Positions 1 through 8,317 of a DNA stretch of 43,988 nt are shown in pieces (position 1 is the stretch's first letter; each line of letters starts with the position of its first letter). Both the position numbers and the translations under genes were made by a program. The DNA is from Flavobacteriaceae bacterium (GTDB lineage Bacteria > Bacteroidota > Bacteroidia > Flavobacteriales > Weeksellaceae): positions 40,289 through 84,276 of the forward strand of contig PTET01000002.1 in assembly GCA_004359435.1 (NCBI GenBank), written 5' to 3'. A model generated the notes under the pieces. It ran no database searches. It worked only from the letters and a program-made list of their open reading frames with translations, and was not told the DNA's origin.

Positions 1-280
1 GGTCTCTATCTACAGCGGGCGTGAGAAGTTTGAGTGGATCTGACTCTAGTACGAGAGGACCGTGTTGGACAGACCTCTGGTGTATCAGTTGTGCCGCCAG
101 GTGCACCGCTGAGTAGCTACGTCTGGCAAGGATAAGCACTGAAAGCATATAAGTGCGAAACCCACCACAAGATGAGACTTCTTTTAAGGGTCGTGGGAGA
201 TCACCACGTTGATAGGCTACAGGTGTAAAGGCAGCGATGTCATAGCCGAGTAGTACTAATTACCCATAGATTTATCCATC
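1..280 (+). rRNA. rrl: 23S ribosomal RNA, 3' end (partial)
   Basis: The sequence carries the highly conserved domain VI of 23S rRNA, including the sarcin-ricin loop (AGTACGAGAGGACC at about 49-62) and the terminal helix region ending near CCCATAGATTTATCC. The 5' part lies outside the window. The exact 3' end is estimated. It is followed at about 85 bases by 5S rRNA on the same strand, so this is the tail of an rRNA operon. Confidence 0.95.
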
Positions 281-364
281 ACACGCTTGAAATGATTGAT
301 TGCCTTTTAATTTTACTTCTTTTTTTTCTTATGTTAACTAATACACAGAATCTCTGTGAAACCT

Positions 365-474
<110 letters not shown>

Positions 475-478
475 TTTT

Positions 479-505
479 AAGCCCAACTTCGTTGGGCTTT
501 TTTTA
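479..505 (+). terminator. rRNA operon terminator
   Basis: The hairpin GCCCAAC-TTC-GTTGGGC (481-497) is perfect and is followed directly by a run of seven T. It sits a few bases after 5S rRNA and is a textbook intrinsic terminator for the operon. Confidence 0.9.
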
Positions 506-632
506 TACCCTTATTTTAGGTTTTGGTATATTTATATTATGGAGATAGTAAAATCTTTCCTCAAATACAATCTCATTCATTTTACCTGAATTGGAAACAA
601 ATTCAAATCCTAACGCAAATGATATTAATAGA

Positions 633-1199
633 ATGAAAAAATATAGATTTATTACCATTGCAATCTCTTCTCTTGTGTTTTTTAGCTGTAAAAAAGAGGT
701 AAAAGAAAATCAAAAAGTTAAAAATGAAAATTGTGATACATTGTATTGGGAAACTCAAGCTCATTTACAAGATAAACCACATTATTATAATTTGAAAGAT
801 AAAAAAGCAATGGAGAGCTTTGATAAGCTACTTTTATGTCCAAAACATGAAACATACGCTGCAAGATATATCTTTTGGAATTATTTATTACATGGAGAAA
901 TGGATGTGGATTTTAGTTTAGATCACTTAAATAAAACGGATTTAGAAAAAACAATAAATGCACTGAAAGTATATTCGAAAGATAAAGATTTCCCTGAAGC
1001 TAAGTATTTATTAGGAGTCTTATATTTAAACGGAAAATACGTTTCAAAAAATGAAGAATTGGGATTGAGACTATTGGAAGAGTCTAAAAATGTTGAATAT
1101 GGAGATTTTATTTATTATAACTTTAATTTTAGGGAATTAAATAGGCAGTATTATATACCCGAAGAATTTGTAGTAGATTTTCCAAAAAAACATCAATAA
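633..1199 (+). CDS. Sel1-repeat-like lipoprotein, function unknown
   Basis: I chose the ATG at 633 rather than the one at 591, because the protein then opens with a lipoprotein signal (MKKYRFITIAISSLVFFSC), with charged residues, a hydrophobic stretch and a lipobox ending at Cys19. The mature protein is predicted to be anchored in the membrane facing the periplasm. Near the C-terminus, a segment reading AKYLLGVLYLNGKYVSKNEE and continuing LGLRLLEESK matches the helical Sel1/TPR-like repeat pattern (A..LG.LY..G..V..). Sel1 repeats mediate protein contacts, but no specific role can be inferred. The gene stands alone downstream of the rRNA operon terminator. Expression signals are not obvious, and the DNA is even more AT-rich than its surroundings. 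Confidence 0.75.
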   Translation: MKKYRFITIAISSLVFFSCKKEVKENQKVKNENCDTLYWETQAHLQDKPHYYNLKDKKAMESFDKLLLCPKHETYAARYIFWNYLLHGEMDVDFSLDHLNKTDLEKTINALKVYSKDKDFPEAKYLLGVLYLNGKYVSKNEELGLRLLEESKNVEYGDFIYYNFNFRELNRQYYIPEEFVVDFPKKHQ

Positions 1200-1229
1200 C
1201 TATGGTTTTAGCAAATAAAAATTGTTAAA

Positions 1230-1430
1230 AACTCAAGAATTTTCCCCGCCCCAAAAAGGCATTTTCTAGGCCACGCCCAAAAGGAGCCTTAAAAAAGAAA
1301 CTGTTTGAGCGTTAGCGAGTTTTTCTTTTTGGCTCTTTTTTGGCTTAGTATCCAGAAGCCTTTTTAAGGGTATGAATTTTTGTTTCTTTTGTAAGCATTT
1401 CTATTTTGGGACAAAAGAAAAAATAACCCT
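1230..1430. repeat. Two adjacent imperfect palindromes, probable dispersed intergenic repeat
   Basis: The 322-base gap between the Sel1-like gene and the serine hydrolase gene holds no credible gene. It contains an inverted repeat at 1284-1335 (GAGCCTTAAAAAAGAAACT against AGTTTTTCTTTTTGGCTC) around the core TTTGAGCGTTAGCGAG. A second lies at 1377-1426 (TTTTGTTTCTTTTGT against ACAAAAGAAAAAATAA). A GC-richer stretch (CCCCGCCCC, GCCACGCCC) precedes them. Composition and structure resemble the short palindromic repeats scattered through flavobacterial genomes, but copy number cannot be judged from one window. Confidence 0.5.
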
Positions 1431-1521
1431 TTGTTATAAGCCCTAAACAAAAACCCTTCTTACCTTTTGTGGTTTTCCATTCAAAAGAGAAGGCCAAAAC
1501 CTGTGTTGGGGCAGAGGGTTA

Positions 1522-2874
1522 TTAATCAGGCAATTTATACCCCTTCTTAAGCGTAGGCTCCCCATTTACAACAGGAACATGAGGAGAAGAAACAAATAGT
1601 TTTTCGTTTGGAATGCTGTCTTGTCCCAAAGCAATGGCTCTGTACACCAAAGGCCAAGGTGTGCTGTAATAATCCACTGCATTGCTTCCCATTCTCACGA
1701 TGATGGATTTGGTTCTGGGATGCACATACACATTGTTGGCCATGAATCCTTCCAGATAAAAGTCCGAATCTTCTAATGGAAAAGACATATAATGTTTGTT
1801 ATCTTTGATGATTTCTTGTCCTTTTACTCCTTTTCTGGCTCCTTCTGGGGTTTTTCCATCCCAGAGTTCCATGGGGATTTTGATGGTGTTGTTGCGAACC
1901 GAAAGGGAATAATAATATCCACTTTGCCAATCGTTGTTGGTGGTAATTTGGTCCACAAACCATCTTGGAATGAGTTGTTCTCCTCTCCAAACCCCTTTGT
2001 CCAATAACACTTTTCCAATTTTCGCCTCATCCAAAGCAGTCAAATGAAAACAGCAAAAACCTTTGGCAACGCCCTTTTCATCAGTTTGCCATCCACCCTC
2101 ATGCTCCATCTGCAATTTGTCCCAAAGATTTTCTTTGAAAAACTGGGTGAAAGGAACCCCTGTGGCTTTGGCGATAATCATGCTTGTCAAATGGGTGGCA
2201 TTGCTGTTGTAATGGTAATAAGTATCTGGCTCAGCTAGAGTTTTGATGCCTTTGAGCACTTGGTAGTCGATGTCTGGAGAATACAAAATCATCATGGGGC
2301 GACCGAGGGTTCCCAGTGGAGTTTCATCATAATCAAACTCGGCACGCATGTCAATGAGGTTTTTCACCGTGAGATTGGGATGGATTTTGCCCGAAAGTTC
2401 TGGGAAGAATTTCAGGACTTTGTCATCCATCTTTAGATACCCTTTTTCCACTGCGATGGCAAGGGTAAAAGCAACATAAGACTTGGAGACAGAAAACACA
2501 TTGGAAGTGGTGTTTTGGTCTGCTCCATTGTAGTATTTTTCAAAGACTATGCTGTCGTTTTGAATCACCAAAAAAGACAAGGCTTTAGAATTTTCCAAAA
2601 AAGCTTCCAAGTTTTGGGCAGGTTTGTTTCCGATTTTGAGGGTTCTCCCTTTCAAAAAATCAACTTTTTGGGATTTGGGAAATTCAAAAGGCGTGTTTGA
2701 TTTGGGAAAGCTGACAAAATGTTCCTTTCCAGAGGTATAGTCAAAGGCATTGGGAACTCCACTTTTTAGTGCATTGAAGATGGTCTTTGTTTCTATGCAG
2801 GAAACCAACGCTCCTGAAAATAGTAAACAGAAGAGAATTTTTGAGCTTTGAATTTTCAGAAAGGATTTTTTCAT
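1522..2874 (-). CDS. Serine hydrolase of the beta-lactamase/esterase family, lipoprotein
   Basis: The 450-residue protein has a lipoprotein signal with the lipobox GALVSC (Cys26), so it is likely anchored facing the periplasm. The body is a class C beta-lactamase-like fold (PF00144). The nucleophile motif SxxK is S128-V-S-K131, and the second catalytic motif is around Y222-N-S-N225. The third motif (KTG or HxG) is not clear. Family members include esterases, D-aminopeptidases and 6-aminohexanoate oligomer hydrolases, and the N-terminal layout resembles the last group. The substrate cannot be told. The gene is single and convergent to the upstream Sel1-like gene. Beta-lactam resistance should not be assumed. 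Confidence 0.85.
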   Translation of the reverse strand: MKKSFLKIQSSKILFCLLFSGALVSCIETKTIFNALKSGVPNAFDYTSGKEHFVSFPKSNTPFEFPKSQKVDFLKGRTLKIGNKPAQNLEAFLENSKALSFLVIQNDSIVFEKYYNGADQNTTSNVFSVSKSYVAFTLAIAVEKGYLKMDDKVLKFFPELSGKIHPNLTVKNLIDMRAEFDYDETPLGTLGRPMMILYSPDIDYQVLKGIKTLAEPDTYYHYNSNATHLTSMIIAKATGVPFTQFFKENLWDKLQMEHEGGWQTDEKGVAKGFCCFHLTALDEAKIGKVLLDKGVWRGEQLIPRWFVDQITTNNDWQSGYYYSLSVRNNTIKIPMELWDGKTPEGARKGVKGQEIIKDNKHYMSFPLEDSDFYLEGFMANNVYVHPRTKSIIVRMGSNAVDYYSTPWPLVYRAIALGQDSIPNEKLFVSSPHVPVVNGEPTLKKGYKLPD

Positions 2875-2988
2875 TTAGGATTTGGTTTTTTAACTTCTCA
2901 AAACAAATTAACACTTCCTATTTATCTAGCCAAACTTAACCTGTTAAATTCCTATTTTAATACAAATAGTGAAACACCTTCAAAGAAA

Positions 2989-3020
2989 AATCCCTACCAA
3001 AACTAAGTTTGATAGGGATT
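2989..3020 (-). terminator. Terminator downstream of amt
   Basis: An imperfect hairpin, AATCCCTACCAAAACT against AGTTTGATAGGGATT, lies 30 bases after the stop of amt. It is followed on the minus strand by a T-rich run (TTTTTCTTTG). Confidence 0.65.
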
Positions 3021-3050
3021 ATGAAAGATCTTTTGTTTCTTATAATTTAA

Positions 3051-4421
3051 TTACAAACCTTTTTTATCTTCAATTTTAGAACCTATAAAATGCTCTCCAT
3101 GTTGGGTGATGTCCATTCCAAGTTCTTCTTCCTCTGCTGTAACTTGAAGCGGAGAAATCAAATCTGTCAATTTCAAAACAATGAGGGTTCCAACAGCCAC
3201 AAAAGCAATCACAATTCCAGTTGCCATAAGGTGTTTGCAGAAAAGAGTTGCACCTCCGCCAGTAATAAGTCCTTGTTCATTTTCTAACACTACGCCATTT
3301 ACTGAGTTTAGAGCAAAGACTCCCGTTAGAATCATCCCCACAATTCCTCCTACTCCATGGCAAGCAAATACATCCAAGGTATCATTAAGACCAGATTTCT
3401 CTGTGATGGAAATGGCGATATTAGAAACAATACTTGCTACCACTCCGATGAAAATCGCCGCTGGAATGGTTACAAATCCAGCTCCTGGGGTAATGGCTAC
3501 AAGACCTACTACCGCTCCGATGCAGTATCCCAGTGCAGATGGTTTTTTTCCTCTAAGCCCATCCAACAGAATCCAGCAAATTCCCGCTGCCGCAGATGCA
3601 GTATTGGTTGTTCCAAAAGCAGAAGCTGCTAAGTTGTTTGCTCCAAAGGCAGATCCAGAGTTGAATCCAAACCATCCGAACCAAAGAAGTCCTGTTCCAA
3701 GTAGTACATAAGGTACGTTTGCTGGCTCTTGTTTTTCATTTTGCACTCTTTTTTTCATGTATGCAGCACCAACTAGAGCAGCAATTCCAGCAGACATGTG
3801 TACTACAGTTCCTCCAGCGAAATCCAAAACCCCCATCTTAAATAGGAATCCTTCAGGATGCCAAGTCCAGTGGCAAAGTGGGGCATAAATCAAAAGAGAA
3901 AACAAGCAGATGAAAAGCACATAGGATCTAAAACGAATTCTTTCCGCAAATGCTCCTGTTACCAGTGCTGGTGTAATGATGGCAAACTTGAGTTGAAAAA
4001 AAGCAAAAACTGCCAATGGAATGGTAGCGGCCAAAGACCAAGGTTCACCATTGACCACTCCTTTAAAGAAGAAATGGGTTCTGGGATCCCCTATAAAACC
4101 AGAATACTCACCAAATTGAACTGAATCTCCAAAAGCCAGAGAAAAACCAACTACAACCCACAAAATACTCACTACAGCCATGGCTATAAAGCTCTGAAGC
4201 ATGGTTGAAATCACGTTTTTGGAATTCACCATCCCACCATAAAAAAAGGCAAGTCCTGGGGTCATAAGCAGTACCATCGCAGAGGCAGTAAGCATCCATG
4301 CGGTATCTCCAGTGTTGATTTCAGCATTGTTGGAAACGATATAATCATTGTTAGCATTGAATAGCCCAAAAATGGCTATGGCTATCAATATCAAAAAAGG
4401 CAAATAAGGTTTCTTAGTCAT
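3051..4421 (-). CDS. amt: Ammonium transporter (Amt family)
   Basis: This 456-residue protein is a typical Amt/Mep/Rh channel. An N-terminal hydrophobic stretch may act as a cleaved signal, followed by about eleven membrane helices. Visible signatures include LTPGLAFFYGGMVNSKNV near residue 54, GGTVVHMSAG with pore His208, FGWFGFNSGSA near 248, and FACHGVGGIVG with the second pore His355. The C-terminal tail (MDITQHGEHF) matches the cytoplasmic tail that PII proteins contact in this family. No glnK or glnB gene lies next to it, so the usual amt-glnK pairing is absent here. The protein brings ammonium across the inner membrane. The glutamate synthase genes at 17.7-22.3 kb would assimilate it, if they were intact. 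Confidence 0.95.
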   Translation of the reverse strand: MTKKPYLPFLILIAIAIFGLFNANNDYIVSNNAEINTGDTAWMLTASAMVLLMTPGLAFFYGGMVNSKNVISTMLQSFIAMAVVSILWVVVGFSLAFGDSVQFGEYSGFIGDPRTHFFFKGVVNGEPWSLAATIPLAVFAFFQLKFAIITPALVTGAFAERIRFRSYVLFICLFSLLIYAPLCHWTWHPEGFLFKMGVLDFAGGTVVHMSAGIAALVGAAYMKKRVQNEKQEPANVPYVLLGTGLLWFGWFGFNSGSAFGANNLAASAFGTTNTASAAAGICWILLDGLRGKKPSALGYCIGAVVGLVAITPGAGFVTIPAAIFIGVVASIVSNIAISITEKSGLNDTLDVFACHGVGGIVGMILTGVFALNSVNGVVLENEQGLITGGGATLFCKHLMATGIVIAFVAVGTLIVLKLTDLISPLQVTAEEEELGMDITQHGEHFIGSKIEDKKGL

Positions 4422-4673
4422 GGGTATATTTGTTTTATTTGAGTTTGCTTAAGCGATTTAAAGTGCAAAAATACGTCTCGATCTCTAAATTAACGAAAGT
4501 TAGGGTGCCTTTGCTAGGTATTTTCTGCTAATTTCGGTATTTTTCTTTCTAAAAACAAGTAAATCTATGAGATTTGAGGCTTTAAGATGAAAATCGAAAG
4601 TTGAGTAAATAGGTCAATATTTTTTTCAAAGCATCTAATCTAAGCATCAACAAGCAGATTGATCAAAAAAAGT

Positions 4674-4681
4674 TATATTTG
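4674..4681 (+). promoter_or_regulatory. Candidate -7 box for the fur operon
   Basis: TATATTTG matches the Bacteroidota -7 consensus TAnnTTTG and lies 20 bases before the ATG of fur. A well-spaced -33 TTG was not found, so support is modest. The rest of the 280-base gap between amt and fur (4422-4701) holds no other structure that I can name. Confidence 0.4.
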
Positions 4682-4701
4682 TTCAAATCTTTCTCTATTC
4701 T

Positions 4702-5151
4702 ATGGAATCAAGTGTTTTAGAAAAAAACTTAGAACAAGTCAAACAAGTTTTTACCGTTTATCTCGAAGAGAAAAAACACCGCAAAACCCCTGAGCGTTAT
4801 GCGATTTTAGAAGAAATTTACAGAATTGACGATCATTTTGACATCGATGCCTTGTATTTTAAAATGAAAGAAAAGAAATACAGAGTATCAAGAGCTACCT
4901 TATACAATACCATCGAAATTCTGCTAGATGCCAAATTGGTTAGAAAGCATCAATTTGGAGATCAACAAGCTTTTTTTGAAAAGTCACTCTTCGACAAACA
5001 ACACGACCATATTATTCTAACCGATACTGGAGAAGTGATGGAGTTCTGCGACCCTAGAATTCAGCAAATCAAAAAAAGCATAGAAGAAGTTTTTAACATT
5101 ACCATCGAGTCTCATTCTCTTTATCTCTACGGAAAAAAGAACAAGGCGTAA
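4702..5151 (+). CDS. fur: Fur family metalloregulator
   Basis: The 149-residue protein has the size and order of Fur proteins: a winged helix (about residues 20-90, with [14 protein letters not shown] and [20 protein letters not shown]) and then a dimerisation domain. The metal-site motif reads [16 protein letters not shown]. The CxxC zinc ligands of classical Fur are replaced here by TDTG, which is usual in Bacteroidota. It probably senses iron or peroxide, but the subfamily (Fur, PerR or Zur) cannot be settled by eye. It is followed after 10 bases by the OstA-like gene and then an aminotransferase, and the three look co-transcribed. Confidence 0.85.
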   Translation: MESSVLEKNLEQVKQVFTVYLEEKKHRKTPERYAILEEIYRIDDHFDIDALYFKMKEKKYRVSRATLYNTIEILLDAKLVRKHQFGDQQAFFEKSLFDKQHDHIILTDTGEVMEFCDPRIQQIKKSIEEVFNITIESHSLYLYGKKNKA

Positions 5152-5161
5152 GGGTTTTACT

Positions 5162-6457
5162 ATGAAGCATCTGCCATTTTATTTTAAGATTACTTTTTTG
5201 ACTTTGCTTCTTTGCTTTTCTTTTGCAAATGCCCAAAAAAAAGGTACAACCAAAACGGACAAAATCAAGCATTTGCATTCTGACCTAATTGAAGCAAATC
5301 CCGAAAAATATGAAGGGAATCCTCTTTTTACAGGAAACGTAATTTTTGAGCACAAAGGAGCAAAATTGTATGCAGACAGTGTGATTTTGTATAACATCGC
5401 CAGTCAAAAAAACACCTTTGAGTCTGATGTGAAAATTGAAAACAGCGAGTATACGGTAACTTCTTCTAGGGCCAATCATTACAATGCAAAAGAAGAGGTG
5501 GAGTTTTTTGGACCTTCGGTTATTCAGAGCAAAAGAAACGCCAAAGACCGTATTGTAACCACAGAAGGAAGATACAATTTAAAAAGCCAAGAAAGTTTTC
5601 TAACCAGTCCTTCTACCATTTATTATGATGATAAAATACTCAAAGGGAACAATCTTTATTTCAACCAAAGAACCGGTTATGGAAAAGCCACAGGCAATTT
5701 TGTTTTAGAAGAGCCTTTGGAAGATAGAATTCTCTCTGGAAACCTTGGCGAAGTATTTAGGAATAACGATTCGGTGAGCATCAAACAAAATGCACTTTTT
5801 GAAAAAAAATTGGAGAAAGAGTCTTTGTTTTTTAGAGCAGACAACATGATAGCGGTTGAAAAAAACAAGCAAAAATTGGTAAGGGCTTTTGACAATGCCA
5901 AGGTATTCAAGTCTGATTTACAAGGCATTGCCGATTCTATTGTTTTTGATCAATCCCAAGACATCATTTATATGCATGGAAATCCTGTAGCTTGGTCATC
6001 GGAAAACCAGATTACGGGAGATTCAATTTTTGTATATACCAGAAACAGAGAAGAAGAGGTAGATTCTATCGATGTGATGGGTCATGCTTTTGCGGTTTCT
6101 AAAGTTGAAGAAAGCCAAGGTGCAGATGAATACAACCAAATCAAAGGAAAAACCATGGATATTGCCGTGGAGAATAGCCAGATTAAGAACATCAAAGTGA
6201 ACAGCAATGCCAATATGCTCATCTATTTGGACGACAAGCAAAAAGGAAAAGAAACCGAAAGAATAGGGGTGAATCATTCGTATTGCGGGGTGATTTATAT
6301 CGAATTTTTGAATAAAGATCCTGAGCTACTCCAGTGTCAAATTGGTTCTAACTCTAAGGTTTATCCTATGGAAGAATTACCTAAAGAGATCAAACTTTTG
6401 CCCGATTTTAAATGGCTTGAAAGCAAAAGACCCAAAAGCAAGGCAGATTTACAATAA
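5162..6457 (+). CDS. OstA/LptA-like outer-membrane biogenesis protein
   Basis: A signal peptide (MKHLPFYFKITFLTLLLCFS, cleaved near FANAQ) is followed by repeated beta-strand units of the OstA_N type (GNVIFEHKGAKLYADSVILY, VTSSRANHYN, TTEGRYN). In known systems such proteins form a beta-jellyroll that carries lipopolysaccharide across the periplasm. At 431 residues it is shorter than the 500-600 usual for flavobacterial members as I remember them. The text jumps from the first strand unit (LYADSVILYN) straight to what is normally a later unit (FESDVKIENSEYTVTSS), so an in-frame loss of roughly 90 residues near position 5390 is possible. The gene sits between fur and an aminotransferase in a compact operon. 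Confidence 0.75.
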   Translation: MKHLPFYFKITFLTLLLCFSFANAQKKGTTKTDKIKHLHSDLIEANPEKYEGNPLFTGNVIFEHKGAKLYADSVILYNIASQKNTFESDVKIENSEYTVTSSRANHYNAKEEVEFFGPSVIQSKRNAKDRIVTTEGRYNLKSQESFLTSPSTIYYDDKILKGNNLYFNQRTGYGKATGNFVLEEPLEDRILSGNLGEVFRNNDSVSIKQNALFEKKLEKESLFFRADNMIAVEKNKQKLVRAFDNAKVFKSDLQGIADSIVFDQSQDIIYMHGNPVAWSSENQITGDSIFVYTRNREEEVDSIDVMGHAFAVSKVEESQGADEYNQIKGKTMDIAVENSQIKNIKVNSNANMLIYLDDKQKGKETERIGVNHSYCGVIYIEFLNKDPELLQCQIGSNSKVYPMEELPKEIKLLPDFKWLESKRPKSKADLQ

Positions 6458-6475
6458 TTTTACAACCCCAAAGAC

Positions 6476-7672
6476 TTGAGAAAGCAAAAAAGCCAAACAG
6501 TTCAAGATTTTTTTACGTTTCAGGCCCAAACCACTCCCTTTGCGTGTGGTTTAGAAATAACCATGGCAAAAGGTTCGTATCTCTACGATAATGTTGGGAA
6601 TTCTTATTTAGATTTTGCCGCAGGAGTGTCTGCCAATACGTTAGGGCATAGCCATCCAGCCATTGTATCTGCTATCAAGGAACAGGCCGAAAAATATTTA
6701 CACGTGATGGTTTATGGAGAATATGCGCTTTCTCCAGCGGTAGAACTCTGCAAAAAAATTGACCAAATTACGCCAGACAATTTACAAAGCACCTATCTTT
6801 TAAACTCAGGGGCAGAAGCCATAGATGCTTCACTTAAACTTGCCAAAAGACTCACGGGAAGAAGAAAAATAATGGCTTTTAAGGGCGCCTATCATGGAAA
6901 TACCCATGGTGCACTGAGCGTATCGGATTCTAAAATTCATAAAGAGGCCTATGGGCCATTGCTTGAGGGAATTTCTACCCTTGAGTTTAACAATTTTGAA
7001 GATTTAGATAAAATTGATGATTCTTTTGCCTGCGTACTGATTGAAACCATTCAAGGGGCTTCTGGATTTATATTGCCCAAAGAGGGATACTTGTTGGCTT
7101 TAAAAGAGAGATGTTTGTCTATGGGTGTAAAGCTAATCTATGATGAAATTCAGCCAGGTTTTGGCCGAACCGGTACTTGGTTTGCTTTTCAGAATGAAGG
7201 CGTAAATCCAGACATCTTGGTGCTTGGCAAGGGCATGGGCGCTGGACTGCCAATTGGGGCTATTGTTGCCAGCAGACAAGACATGGCGGCTTTTTCGGTG
7301 GCACCCAAACTAGGACACATTACTACCTTTGGAGGCAATCCACTGGTTGCTGCTGCTTCCCTTGCGATGATTCAAACCATGGAAGAAGAAAAAACCATGG
7401 AAAAAATTGCACAGAAAGAAGCTTTGTTTCGTAAACTTTTGCTACACCCTAAAATAAAATCTTTTCCTGGAAAAGGGCTGATGTTGGCCCTTGAGATGGA
7501 GTCCGAAGCACAGTGTATGCAGGTAGCAAATAAATGTATGGAAAAAGGACTGATTGTCTTTTGGTTACTTTATCAAACCCAGTTTATAAGAATTACCCCA
7601 CCGCTGAATATCTCTGATGAAGAAATTAAAAAGGGTTGTCAAATTTTGCTTACTGTTTTGGATGAAATCTAA
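6476..7672 (+). CDS. Class III pyridoxal-phosphate aminotransferase
   Basis: The 398-residue protein matches class III aminotransferases of the acetylornithine/ornithine type. Visible are the N-terminal YLDFAAGVSANTLGHSHPAI, the PLP phosphate region LLNSGAEAIDASLKLAKR, the cofactor Asp region LIYDEIQPGFGRTG, and the PLP-binding lysine in VLGKGMGAGLPIGA. It starts with TTG, because no ATG lies in the expected place and the first residues align with the family's N-terminus. It is 18 bases after the OstA-like stop, so probably in the same operon. Bacteroidota carry a conserved aminotransferase of this form next to OstA-like genes. The substrate is not certain, and arginine biosynthesis is only one option. 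Confidence 0.88.
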   Translation: MRKQKSQTVQDFFTFQAQTTPFACGLEITMAKGSYLYDNVGNSYLDFAAGVSANTLGHSHPAIVSAIKEQAEKYLHVMVYGEYALSPAVELCKKIDQITPDNLQSTYLLNSGAEAIDASLKLAKRLTGRRKIMAFKGAYHGNTHGALSVSDSKIHKEAYGPLLEGISTLEFNNFEDLDKIDDSFACVLIETIQGASGFILPKEGYLLALKERCLSMGVKLIYDEIQPGFGRTGTWFAFQNEGVNPDILVLGKGMGAGLPIGAIVASRQDMAAFSVAPKLGHITTFGGNPLVAAASLAMIQTMEEEKTMEKIAQKEALFRKLLLHPKIKSFPGKGLMLALEMESEAQCMQVANKCMEKGLIVFWLLYQTQFIRITPPLNISDEEIKKGCQILLTVLDEI

Positions 7673-7675
7673 GGG

Positions 7676-8317
7676 TTATTCAATTCTGTTTTTCAAGGCA
7701 TAAACCGCAAGACCGACCCTAGATTTGATGTCGAGTTTCTGAAAAAGCTGATCTCTGTATCCATCAATGGTTCTGGGGCTACAATTCATTAGGTCTGCAA
7801 TTTCTTTGTAGGTAAGTTCGGTGGAGCAATAGGCTAAGAATTGATGTTCTCTATCGGTAAGTTTAACATCCATTTTTTTATCTTCTTTCTCTTTACCGAT
7901 AGAATCGATGATAATTTTGGTAACCCATTCTGGATAATAGAATCCATTTCTGATAAGGGTATTCAGCGCTTTTTCTAATTCTACAGGATGTACGTTTTTA
8001 AGTAAGAAACTCTTGGCTCCATTTTGAATCATTTTCAGTAAACTTTGCTCGTCGTCTTGCATACTTAAAGCCAAAACCAAAATATCTGGATATTGGCTTT
8101 GAAGCCAAAACGAGGTTTCGATGCCGTCCATCACTGGCATAGAAATGTCTAACAAAACAAGATCTGGAACTTGTTTTGTATTTTGGAGTTTTTGTTGAAG
8201 TTCTAAGCCGTTTTCACAAATGTCTAAAACTTCAAACCCTTCAAATTTGTCTATGATTTCTTTCAGTGCCTTGGCAATGAGAAGATGATCGTCTACGATG
8301 AAAATTGTTTTATTCAT
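7676..8317 (-). CDS. Response regulator, NarL/LuxR family
   Basis: The 213-residue protein has a receiver domain (about 1-120) with the acidic pair D9/D10, phospho-acceptor D57 in LVLLDISMPVMDG and conserved K107 in SFLLKN. A LuxR-type helix-turn-helix follows (about 150-210: LTDREHQFLAYCSTELTYKE and CSPRTIDGYRDQLFQKL). It should bind DNA as a dimer when phosphorylated. It overlaps the upstream kinase gene by 8 bases, so translation is probably coupled and that kinase is the most likely partner. A second paralogous kinase lies just upstream with no regulator of its own. The inverted-repeat elements at 9738 and 11246 are candidate targets (inference). Confidence 0.92.
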   Translation of the reverse strand: MNKTIFIVDDHLLIAKALKEIIDKFEGFEVLDICENGLELQQKLQNTKQVPDLVLLDISMPVMDGIETSFWLQSQYPDILVLALSMQDDEQSLLKMIQNGAKSFLLKNVHPVELEKALNTLIRNGFYYPEWVTKIIIDSIGKEKEDKKMDVKLTDREHQFLAYCSTELTYKEIADLMNCSPRTIDGYRDQLFQKLDIKSRVGLAVYALKNRIE

